This document shows positions 55,549-64,000 of a stretch of DNA of 64,000 nt, piece by piece; the stretch's first letter is position 1; each line of letters starts with the position of its first letter. The position numbers and the translations under genes were made by a program. The notes beneath the pieces are model-generated. The model was not told the DNA's origin. It was given only the letters and a program-made list of their open reading frames with translations, and made no database searches. This stretch comes from Psococerastis gibbosa. Its lineage: Eukaryota > Arthropoda > Insecta > Psocodea > Psocidae. The stretch spans positions 4,836,001-4,900,000 of the forward strand of contig OZ020489.1 of NCBI GenBank assembly GCA_963971405.1. The letters are read 5' to 3'.

Positions 55549-56739
55549 CAATATTATTATAATTTTTTTAAAAATCTCCATGCCTTCCTTTCTGTAATGT
55601 TCCTGCCTGTAGAGGCTTTCAACAAAATTAAAGAGGTACTCCGAGCCTCAAATAGTTGTTATATGATAAAATGCAATATTGAGGATTTTGCAAAAGATAG
55701 ATCTTATATTTAACGCCTATTGTTTCTTATTATGACTCAATACAGAGATATTCGATTCTATTCTATTGCATTCCAAGTCTTCTTCCCCCCAGAAATGGAT
55801 AACATACATCGGCCGGTAAGGCACCCTTTTAGGGGTCCGTCACTCAGGTACAGTTACTGCACTGACAGGTATTTACTTTGAAAGGGCCACCAGGGACAAA
55901 CGAACGCTCATCAAAAATATTGATGTGAAGGTCCGTTAGAATGACTGTCAGATTTTAACAGTAGCCTTTTGATTTTATTTACCCAGTTTTGGTGATGGCT
56001 TGGTAAGTAATGGTTTGACGGGAACAGAAGCACTGAACTCTAGTGACATACCTAGGTACAGGTCAACCGCTACTGTATGTTGTTGTATCCAACGAACGTG
56101 TCACTAAGACCGCAAGGGTATGTTTGGGAGAGGTGCAGGCAGTCTTTTCTTCTGAGGTCCCAACGATTGTTAGGTAGCAACTCCCTGCATCCAGCTCTCT
56201 CGGCCCTGCGCCTTCCTCTTCAGGTCTTGGTATGTTCAAGTTCCAAAGTTCTCGTACAGACTACAGTTGATTCTTGAATTCCTTCTTCGGCCCGCCTTTA
56301 TATTGGTTCCTTCCATTGTGCACTCAATGGCAGTCTACACATTGAGAAATTAATTTAAAAACAATTAATGGACTCGTACATGTAGTCCTATGTATAAATT
56401 AGTATATATGATAGGTACCGCACATATTGTAATATAATTCTTTAATAGTCAGCAGGATCAAATAGATTATCTAAATACGATTAAGCACACAACCATATTT
56501 GCTCATTAAGTACCTAAGTAAGTCAGTAAGTATCATACCTATTACCTGAATCACTTGAACTAAGACCCTTGGAAGAACTAGGACTGAGGATAATTTGGGG
56601 AGATGTAGGGCAGCTTGTCATCACTTTCTGGGGAGTAATGTGTTAGACCTTTATTTTCTTTTGTTTACTGTGCAGGCTAATTAGTATATTGTTCAACTGC
56701 AATGTAAATATGTAAACCAAAAATAGGTTAGTAGAAGAA
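55549..56739. other. No recognisable gene
   Basis: Mixed composition, no repeats identified; a 66-codon frame at 56077-56277 has no motif. Confidence 0.4.
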
Positions 56740-57433
56740 TTCACTTTATTTCATTTAATTCCATTCACTTAATTCCCTTTCATTCCAATCACATAATTTC
56801 ATTCACTTCATTCCATTCACATCAATTCATTCCATTAACTTCATTCCATTCATTTCATTCACTTCATTTCATTCACTTCATTTCATTCACTTCATTTCAT
56901 TCACTTCATTTCATTCACTTCATTTCATTCACTTCATTTCATTCACTTTATTTCATTCCATTAGCTTCATTTCATTCTCTTCATTCCATTCCATTAGCTT
57001 CATTCCATTCACTTCTTTTCATTCCATTCACTTCATTTCATTCAATTCACTTAATTTCATTCCATTCGCTTAATTTCATTCCATACATTTCATTTCATTA
57101 CATTCAGACGCGGATCTAGAATAAGACAATGAGACATTAAATACGAAAAAGTTTGAAAAATAGGGCTGAAATATTGAGGTTTTACGCATTTTCAGAGCAA
57201 TAAGGGTTCTATATTATAGGTAATTAATAGGATCGTGCACAAGGGGGTCCCGGGGGTTTCCCCCCGGAGAAAATTTGTGAAAAATAAGACTGAAATAGTG
57301 GGGTTTTACGCATTCTGAGGAACCTAATGGGGGGGGGGGGCTAAAGCCCCCATAGCCCCCCACAGATCCGCGCCTGATTACGTCATGTCATTCATTTCAT
57401 TCCATTCACTTCACTTTATTCCATATTACTTCA
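56740..57433 (+). repeat. 14-bp array CATTCACTTCATTT split by a MITE
   Basis: Units of CATTCACTTCATTT, most regular at 56846-56950, decay on both sides. The array resumes after the MITE at 57105-57376. Confidence 0.85.
57105..57376 (-). mobile_element. hAT-type MITE, CAGGCGCGGATCTA family
   Basis: CAGACGCGGATCTAG at the left and AGATCCGCGCCTG at the right. The flanks ATTACATT and ATTACGTC agree in the first five bases. The interior closely follows 36721, including the duplicated TTTTACGCAT module. Confidence 0.85.
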
Positions 57434-58027
57434 TGAATAAATGCATAAAATTGCATTTGCTCATCTGCTGTGAGCCATCAGTTCCTCTGTTTCCTAATCG
57501 TCAACACAGCTCTTGAAAATTTAGTCCCTCTGCTGGAACAGAATTAACTAGCTGGGGCTGACTGAGCATTTCGGGCCGAGCTTTGGAAATGTTTTGGAAT
57601 TTTGTGTTACGAGGACCAGACGTCGGAACCCTATGTTATTTCCCCTTATTTGAATGACCGAACCGCAGTGAAAACCTCTAACGTATTCCATGTCGTCAGC
57701 AAAACCCGCTGCCTTGTCTTGCGTCTCCCGTACATCCCTAGTGACTATGTTTTGTTTGCTTACAGTTGCTGAGTCAGCAGCAGCACCCTGGGTGCAAGCG
57801 TACTGCAGGGGGGGCACGTGGAGCCCAACTCTTCTTCCCCCATCGCTCCCTACACCGTTAGCAAGACGTTGTTGAGCGCGAGCCTCGCCTTAGCGGGCTC
57901 AAACAGGGAGTCCTGTTCGGATCACTTCTGGAAGATGCCACATAAAGGTAAGCAATTCATATTTTCTAACAGATTATTATTTTTATTATGAGCATGGAGA
58001 TGGAGACAATATTACTTATATTATTGT
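57434..58027. other. No confident gene; higher-GC patch
   Basis: About 57540-57930 is more GC-rich than its surroundings, with overlapping frames on both strands (57548-57817 minus, 57690-57875 plus). None has a recognisable motif. Confidence 0.35.
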
Positions 58028-58137
58028 ACAGTACCCTCTATAGGTTAGTCCTCATGTTGAGTTACGACACGTCTCCGATCGCATGGTGTGTAGAGACTCG
58101 CACAAGTATACGAGCATGCGATCACCTTGCCACCGAA
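58028..58137 (-). repeat. SINE-like family B, copy 5
   Basis: On the minus strand: GTGCGAGTCTCTACACACC, ATGCGATCGGAGACGTGTCG and TAACTCAACATGAGG. This is the closest match to the family core. The A-box side reads GGTGGCAAGGTGATCGC. Confidence 0.65.
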
Positions 58138-58800
58138 GTCGATACGACTAACGACATACTTGTGATAATAATTTCGGGATATCTTTTATGCCATCCTTCA
58201 TGGCCCCCTGAAAATTTAAATTCTACAAACAGGTAGCTTAGCCGAACTTTGTTATCATATTTTTTACCGGAATCCAAAAACCTCATAAATCATAATAATT
58301 AATATAAATGGGAAAGAATTGAACAACTCGGCGGAGCAATAGGGAAAACAATGGCCGAGCTCAAGGCGTTAGCGCACGACCGGGGCTAGTCCAGGAAATG
58401 GGTTCGGGGCGTACCCCCCCCCCCCCACGGTGCGCACGCGGCACTAAGGCGAAAGAAGAAGAAGAAGCGATAAATGGGGAGTCCGGGTTATCTGGGGCAC
58501 CCTGTATAAGCCACTGCAGTGTATGAGAACGGAGGTTGACTCTATCTAGGTATTTATCTCATTGATATTCCCAGTGAGACGCCGCTTGTTTTCCCAATCA
58601 CACTTCTCAGCAGTGAGCTGACTGTTTGAATAGCTGACACGTCTCCTCCCGTTACTACTGCAGTGAAAGTTATCTATACTACGTTACCAGTAGCGTATAT
58701 AAGAGCTCCTCCCCTTGGAAGCTCCATAAAATATTTTATATTTACACTTGCAAGGTTTTTCCCCCTCCTATTTTCTCTCAAGAATATTTTTAAAAAAATC
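58138..58800. other. No recognisable gene
   Basis: Contains a poly-C tract near 58420 within a GC-rich patch (58370-58450) and a GAAGAAGAAG run. Nothing coding recognised. Confidence 0.4.
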
Positions 58801-59348
58801 GCTGGTGTACTAAGATTGGATCTCTGCAGACATATAGTAGCAACTATTCCTACTAAGGCGCGGTCTTGCTACAAAATCAATCCAGGAACGGTATGTAATA
58901 TATAGAAGTTTGTATAGTGCTCAACATCCATATCCAAAAAATAGTTTCACTGCTGGTGTCGTCTAAGATTGTATCTCTGCAGACATATAGTAGGCCTAGC
59001 AACTATTCCTACTAAAGCGCGGTCTTGCTACAAAATCATTCCAGGAACGGTATATAATATGTAGAAGTTTGTATAGTGCTCAACATCCATATCCATAAAA
59101 AGAGTGTCAGTGCTGGTGTCTTCTAAGGTTGTATCCCTGCAGACATATAGTTGCAACTATTTCTACTAAGGCGCGGTCTTGCTACAAAATCATTCCAGGA
59201 ACGGTATGTGCAATAATATATAGAAGTTTGTATAGTGCTCAACATCCATATCGACCATGTCCATAAAAAAAGTGTCAGTGCTGGTGTCTTCTAAGGTTGT
59301 ATCCCTGCAGACATATAGTTGCAACTATTTCTACTAAGGCGCGGTTTC
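58801..59348 (+). repeat. Tandem repeat, 151-168 bp units
   Basis: GCTGGTGT marks units at 58801, 58952, 59112 and 59280. Shared words are CTGCAGACATATAGT, CGCGGTCTTGCTACAAAATC and GTATAGTGCTCAACATCCAT. The fourth unit is cut off at 59348 by a MITE end. Confidence 0.88.
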
Positions 59349-59880
59349 CAGTGGCGTAGCCAGAATTTTTTTTGGGGGGTCCAATTTTCATGCAACAGCA
59401 ATACACAAAGTTTGCCCACTTATGAGTACCACGAAAGTAGAAAAGAGAAAAGCCGTTTTCATGGACGTGCGCAGATTCTAATTAGGGGGCATGATCTTAA
59501 TTTCCCTTGCCCAGGCACCCAAGGGTTTGTTTGGGAGACCAAAGGGGGCCCGGGGGCTTGAAATTATGGAGTTTTACATACTTTGTGTACCTATGTTTAT
59601 ATTTTACATGTGAAGAATATTACTGCTAACAAGGCGGACCCGGGGAATGTTTTGAAAAACAGATCTAAAATAGTTAGTCGGCAAAAAATTTCTGATTTTG
59701 AGAAGAGAACTTTGTTAGCAAAACTGGAAACTGAGGGACCGGGGTCTCCCCAGGGAATTGTTTTTTGTAACTTGCTGAGTTGCTGAATTGGGGGGGGGGC
59801 GGGGTCCAGAGCCAGGGGACCCCCCCTTCACTGTTTACTGGCGGGTCCCACCACCAGATAAGTTCTCGTGAGGAATACAG
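59349..59880. mobile_element. hAT MITE, left end only recognised
   Basis: CAGTGGCGTAGCCAGAA followed by a G-run is a classical hAT MITE end. The interior has GGGGGCCCGGGGG plus GGAGTTTTACATACTTT, a diverged form of the module seen in 36721. No inverted right end was found before 60450; the right border given is approximate. Confidence 0.5.
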
Positions 59881-60450
59881 GGGTGTCATCTTACTGCTTT
59901 AAAGTAAAACCTAAAAAAGTGTCCCTTTGACAGCATCCAAAGAAGTATGTTTTTGTCTTTAAAATCTAAACTTCATAGGTAGGTAATTGTTTAAATGAAT
60001 CAAACCCATCACTGTCTCACACCTATATATTTATGTTCTCAGCACCCCTGGGGACTGGGCAGACACCCTCATGTCAATATGTTTTTGTTCAATCTAAGAT
60101 TTCTGAATCCTCCATCTAACCTGTGGGTTCTAACCTGTGGGTGGCGTAATTTGCTTCTGTGTACCTCCGAAAAAGTCATACCTGCCGCTTTTTCTTTTAG
60201 TAACAGTGTAGCACTATATAATGCTTCTCTCTTGCACATGATTTGTCCCTATAATATTACCAACGATAATAAAATAGAATATATCGCGCCTAGCCATAAG
60301 TTAAGCATGGCTGTTTCCCCTGATAGTTGACAAATGTAGGTGGTATTGGCAAATGGACCGTGGAGGAAATATGAACATAGTTTGTAGGTTGGCAAACAAA
60401 ACAAACAAAAAATATCGGAAAATGTAAACAAACTATAGTAACATGGGGTA
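59881..60450. other. No recognisable gene
   Basis: A 111-codon frame at 59995-60330 has no motif or codon support. Confidence 0.4.
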
Positions 60451-60854
60451 ACAAATAAATAATGACTTTTTGTTCTATTACTAAGCCAACCTAGCGGAGT
60501 TAGGGCTATAAAGCCCTCTCTTAGGCCTGGCATACACGTAACTGTATACCCGTGCAGGTTTATGCCTCTTGAAAAACTGCTCATTTTTACCTGCATAGAT
60601 AACCAGCTCACACACGCTCCAGAATGCTCCCATGAACCGATTTTCGATTCTTCCTGGCGCGCCTGAACGCACGCTGCCACACACGCTCCGGTATAGCGTT
60701 ACGTGTATGCCAGGCCTTACACTCAACTAGGAAAGCCCGGGACCGCCTGCTTTACACGCCCTCCGAGGCATGGCCAGAAAATGTAGCTTGTTTAGGACTC
60801 GAGCCAACAACCTTTCGGGTGAAAGTTAGAGTCCGTTCCACTAGTCTACATGTT
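60451..60854 (-). repeat. tRNA-derived SINE family A, copy 5, interrupted
   Basis: The family body is complete on both sides of the 193-bp insert at 60524-60716. On the minus strand the A-box region is TAGACTAGTGGA and the B-box GGCTCGAGTCC. The tail is ATTATTTATTTG. Confidence 0.82.
60524..60716. mobile_element. PIF/Harbinger-like MITE inside a SINE
   Basis: GGCCTGGCATACACGTAAC is inverted at the right end over 19 bases. TTA flanks both sides (60521-60523 and 60717-60719). Other SINE A copies read CTCTCTTACACTC without the insert, which proves the duplication. It is non-coding; a 143-codon minus-strand frame across it is spurious. Confidence 0.92.
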
Positions 60855-60879
60855 ATAACAATCAGGGCAGACAACAGAA

Positions 60880-61400
60880 TTGCAGCAGGAGCAGAAGTTC
60901 TGCACCATTGACCTTGGGTCCCCACTCACCACAACTGTGGAACCATTGATTGCCTGAGTCTCGGGTGCTCATCATAAGAGCTTGAGTATTCTCCTACAAC
61001 TGAAGAACTGTGGAATTGTTTATTGTCTGAGTCATGGATGACCACCTTACCTGCTTTATAATTACAGAGAATTATGTTGTCATTGTCCCATATTCTAAGT
61101 AATTCTACTTGATTTCGCACGTGTAAACATCGGCCAAAAGATCATCAAGTAAATCCTTTACATTTCAACTCCAAAATTCCATATTCATTCATTTCCACAA
61201 TTGCTAAACTGCGAAATTGTTGTCTGCTGAGTAATGAATGGTCATCTTGGTGATCTTACTCGCTTGGCAATCACAGATAATTATTGTTATTATCTGCGCA
61301 AGACCCATTCTAACATACTGCACAAACAATAATTAATTATTAATTTTATTAAAAATATAACTACAATATAAATAATAATATAATTATTGAAGGAAACGAC
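60880..61400. other. No gene; diverged internal duplications
   Basis: GAACTGTGGAATTGTTTATT (61005) and AAACTGCGAAATTGTTGTCT (61206) begin two related segments of about 90 bp. CTTTACATTTCAACTCC recurs at 61156 and 61567. Confidence 0.4.
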
Positions 61401-61407
61401 ATGCTTT

Positions 61408-61548
61408 TTAGAATGTTAGCTCTGTAAGCTGGAAAAATAAAGCCTTAAGCTGATTCTTCAAAACCCCTATTGAACAGAGACCTCGTAGTTCATCGGGAAA
61501 TCTTTGAGAGTGGCGAGGAATGGTAAATCTAAGCTCATTATATCCGTA
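61408..61548 (-). pseudogene. LINE reverse-transcriptase C-terminus
   Basis: On the minus strand it reads NELRFTIPRHSQRFPDELRG then SIGVLKNQLKALFFQL and a stop at 61408-61410. This is the IPRHxxxFPDELRG..LKxxLKxxLF pattern at the C-terminus of LINE polyproteins. Only about 45 codons remain and they are open, but nothing upstream is recognisable. AT-rich 3' UTR-like sequence with ATT repeats follows to about 61330. Confidence 0.65.
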
Positions 61549-61647
61549 TGAATTTCGGTAAATTCTTTACATTTCAACTCAAAAATTCCATGTTCATCCT
61601 CTTTCAGTATTCTCATAAGCTCTCCACCCTGCATCATCCCTATCCCG

Positions 61648-61962
61648 CAGGCCCGGGCCTAGGGGGTGGCGAGGTGGGCCTGCGTCAACGGCGCAGACCC
61701 AAGGGGCGCAAAATTGACCCCTGGAAACATTCTATTTTCCTATGGGTATGAAGCGCTCTCAGACAAAAAAACTCTAAGAGTATAAGGAAGACTGGAAATA
61801 ATGGAATAAGTTAATACGGAAAAGTAACTGAAAAGGCGCAAAAATTTTCTTGTGACAATCTTCGGTAGAAGAGGCATTAAAAGAAGAAGACTATATTAAT
61901 ATATTGGAGGGCGCAAATTCTTCACCTAGCCACCAGCGCAAAAGTACCTCGGCCCGGCACTG
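61648..61962. mobile_element. hAT MITE with ends like the autonomous hAT
   Basis: The left end is CAGGCCCGGGCCTAGG and the right end complement is CAGTGCCGGGCCGAGG. A perfect TSD CTATCCCG flanks it (61640-61647 and 61963-61970). The first ten bases of the right end are identical to those of the autonomous element at 21802. It is 315 bp and non-coding. Confidence 0.9.
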
Positions 61963-61970
61963 CTATCCCG

Positions 61971-62577
61971 TTCCAAAATTTCTCCTTTCAAGCCTTCGTT
62001 AACCACCCATCCTCAGCATTCCCAATAACTTCCAGCCGACTAGTTCTACACAGCAAAAAAAAGCGGTTCTTTTTGCGGGAACCACGGACACCCCTCGGTG
62101 TCGAACCAGAGCACGTGTGGCGCAACGTCTGACACGCTCCGTCGATCAAAGCCTCTCTGTCTCGGTCTTCCCACCAAATGCAATTCCAAAAGGCGGTAGG
62201 GGGGGGAACTCATAATTAAGACCTTGCCCCCCTAAATCCCCCCTCTCATTTTTCTCTTTTTTTCCTTTGACATCTGTAACAGTACCGACATTGACTTGTC
62301 CGTGTTCTGCGATGCGTGGCCTTTTTTCCGTAACATCCTTCCTCCTTTTATGTTCTTTTGAATGTAATATGGGGTTGTGTGTGTGTGTGTGCAGTGTGCA
62401 GTGTTTCTTTGGCTGTTCATTTCTAATTTCCCTAAGCGTACTTCTGCTGCTGCTGCTGGGAGGGTTGCTTGATTGCGAGTCTAGTAATGAGTCGGTGGAA
62501 TGTTCTTTGATCTGGAGTGTGGTGGGAACGCCACTGTTAGGCAGAGGCGGTTTCAGTAAGAGTTAGAGGAACTGGAT
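61971..62577. other. No confident gene
   Basis: A GT/GC-rich run near 62375-62400 and a 99-codon frame (62267-62566) with a hydrophobic middle but no family resemblance. A B-box-like word lies on the minus strand at 62097-62107. Confidence 0.35.
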
Positions 62578-62876
62578 CGACATAGTAGTAGTAGTGTTCG
62601 TCGGGTTAATAACGACTTAGGCCTCGTATTTGGGCCCATAGAGCGACCCCGACTTAACTGTCCTACGCCAGCCCATAAGACAGTGGACCTCCTGATTATA
62701 GTAGATTCCGAACCACTTGGGAAACACAGTGAAGTCACACGATTAGTTCGGAGGTGACCAGGACAAGCCCTACCATGTTTCCCTACCGGCACTGTATGCA
62801 CACGACCAAGTTATCTGCAGCTTTGAACCTGCTCTGGTCCGCTGGATTCAACTTGGTACGGCGGCCGGTTTTTGGA
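62578..62876 (-). repeat. (TAC)n-tailed dispersed repeat, copy 2
   Basis: It is the inverse of 2119-2376: AGTAGTAGTAG tail at 62582-62595, TGGATTCAACTTGGTACGGC at the far end, and GAACCTGCTCTGG. It carries about 40 bp more near the tail than copy 1. Confidence 0.7.
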
Positions 62877-63230
62877 TCGACATAAGTTACTCCTGACCGC
62901 GCTAGCATGGTACTCGAGTACGCCTATTTCTGTAATGGAGAAAGGGCTTATTCGTCATATTCTGTATAAGAAATAAGAATATTGCCATTATAAGATTATA
63001 AATAGAATTCCACACTAAGTGAACAGCAACTGTATATAATTATCACTTTGCTCGTGTATGAATTTTGGCAGTATTGTGACGAATGCGTTGTCTTATCACG
63101 CCTCATGGAGTTTATTTATCATTCATCTGAGGATTTTGAAAAGTGGGGAAATAAAAATATAATATATATATATATATAAAGATATAGAAAAATGATTATT
63201 ATTGATTTCTATCATTATTTGTTTCTAGGC
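62877..63230. other. No recognisable gene
   Basis: AT-rich, with an AT dinucleotide run at 63160-63178. Confidence 0.5.
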
Positions 63231-63715
63231 CACCCTAGGTTATCTGGTTTTTACAAGTTTAATTTTCCAGTAACTATTATATTGTAATATTAACTCGGTC
63301 GAACCAATACGAGTGAACTCTTACAAGCTTTCATACATATACCTGTATATAGGCACCGTAATAGATAATTATTAATACTGTCATTCCATGATAAATAACA
63401 GCTGTCCCAGGGATAAATTTCGGCTGTCTCGATTTTCCCTTTCCTAAAGCACTGGACTGGTTGATGGGACGATTGTACAGTCTATAATTGAATTGCATTT
63501 TCCATTATAAAATTATCTTATTTACATTTTTAATCCCAGGTTAAGATTAAAAATTAATCGCCATAGCAGGTCCGCAGGCGGTCCCAGGATTAATATAAAT
63601 ATAAATATATTAATAAAAATATTTTTCCTATATAGTCTACTGTAGAACTCTAGGTTATCTGAAATTTTACAAGTTTAATTTCCCAACAGCAGCCATTATA
63701 ATACTAACCCGAATC
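63230..63715 (+). repeat. Two copies of a 70-bp segment, 415 bp apart
   Basis: CTAGGTTATCTG, TTTTACAAGTTTAATTT and CCATTATA-type words occur at 63235-63300 and 63650-63712. The sequence between is AT-rich and unassigned. Confidence 0.55.
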
Positions 63716-64000
63716 CTCCCCACCAAAAGAATCAGAGACAATACAAAAGGTTATACAGGCGAAAGGGCGGGCACTGCTCTACGGGAGCGGATCGAAACTC
63801 TGTGGAAGAACATTACAGAAATGATGTTGGGGAGCCCAAAAAGATGGAGGAAGTTCTCCCTTCCCTTCTCCCCTCGGTGCAAGGTCATTGCGCAACCCTT
63901 GTTTCCCCCCTACTGATAAAAACCCCATGCCTTCCTATGCTGGTGAAACACCATGGAATATCACGAATTTATATGCGTAATGAACTGTTTTTCGCATAAG
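63716..64000. other. No recognisable gene
   Basis: A 65-codon frame runs from 63802 to the window edge. It has no motif, and whether it continues cannot be told. Confidence 0.4.

Noticed and set aside
57548..57875. Overlapping frames in a GC-richer patch
   Set aside because: Both strands are open over the same segment and neither has a motif.
60249..60726. 143- and 81-codon minus-strand frames
   Set aside because: They run across a SINE and the MITE nested in it, so they cannot be an ancestral gene.
62097..62107. B-box GGTTCGACACC on the minus strand
   Set aside because: No A-box at the right distance and no second copy in the window.

Overview
This window reads as nuclear DNA of an animal, most probably an arthropod. 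The base composition is AT-rich, the one confident gene has a GT-AG intron and an AATAAA signal, there is no bacterial operon structure, and tRNA-derived SINEs, decayed LINE ends and microsatellites are scattered throughout. The frequent TAGGCCTA-type words would suit several invertebrate groups, including some insects and crustaceans; the order cannot be settled from sequence alone. No host protein-coding gene can be called with confidence. Almost all short reading frames are chance frames or lie inside repeats.

The central object is an apparently complete autonomous hAT transposon at 21802-25629. It has a 15-bp terminal inverted repeat (TIR), a perfect 8-bp target-site duplication (TSD, AGAGGGGG), and an uninterrupted two-exon transposase of about 848 residues (22588-22827 joined to 23031-25337) with a TTF-type zinc finger, an RNase-H-like core and a C-terminal dimerisation domain. 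A roughly 195-bp inverted repeat lies in its 5' region.

Around it lie some twenty-five short non-autonomous elements. Most are hAT-type MITEs: TIRs beginning CAG or CAA, 8-bp TSDs, and long poly-G/poly-C tracts just inside the ends. They occur at 4643, 5190, 9698, 11629, 13455, 16677, 17792, 20784, 28393, 31315, 31864, 36721, 40489, 44353, 45160, 50102, 51149, 57105 and 61648. Several are nested in other repeats, which gives a relative insertion order. A second class has 3-bp TTA-type TSDs (PIF/Harbinger-like): three 395-397 bp foldback elements (2850, 7178, 8179) that are almost entirely palindromic, and a small one (60524) inside a SINE.

Retroelement remains comprise at least six 5'-truncated or broken LINE C-terminal fragments (614, 8755, 17994, 35405, 42762, 61408), several LINE 3' ends, and three or four SINE-like families: A at 17194, 27707, 33631, 44714, 60451; B at 908, 1350, 19772, 55426, 58028; D at 44987, 47455; and a (TAC)n-tailed family at 2119, 14384, 62578. 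A larger unclassified family with a CAGA-repeat core occurs five times (19946, 34393, 38333, 52358, 54046). Tandem arrays include a 230-bp satellite (32665-33590), a GC-rich 44-bp minisatellite (16051-16475), a 14-bp array (56740-57433) and a 150-170 bp array (58801-59348).

Two short stretches could be first exons or promoters of host genes (10643-10723, and the CpG-rich 41570-42201), but the evidence is weak. The window is best described as a gene-poor, transposon-dense intergenic or intronic region whose only intact gene belongs to a mobile element.
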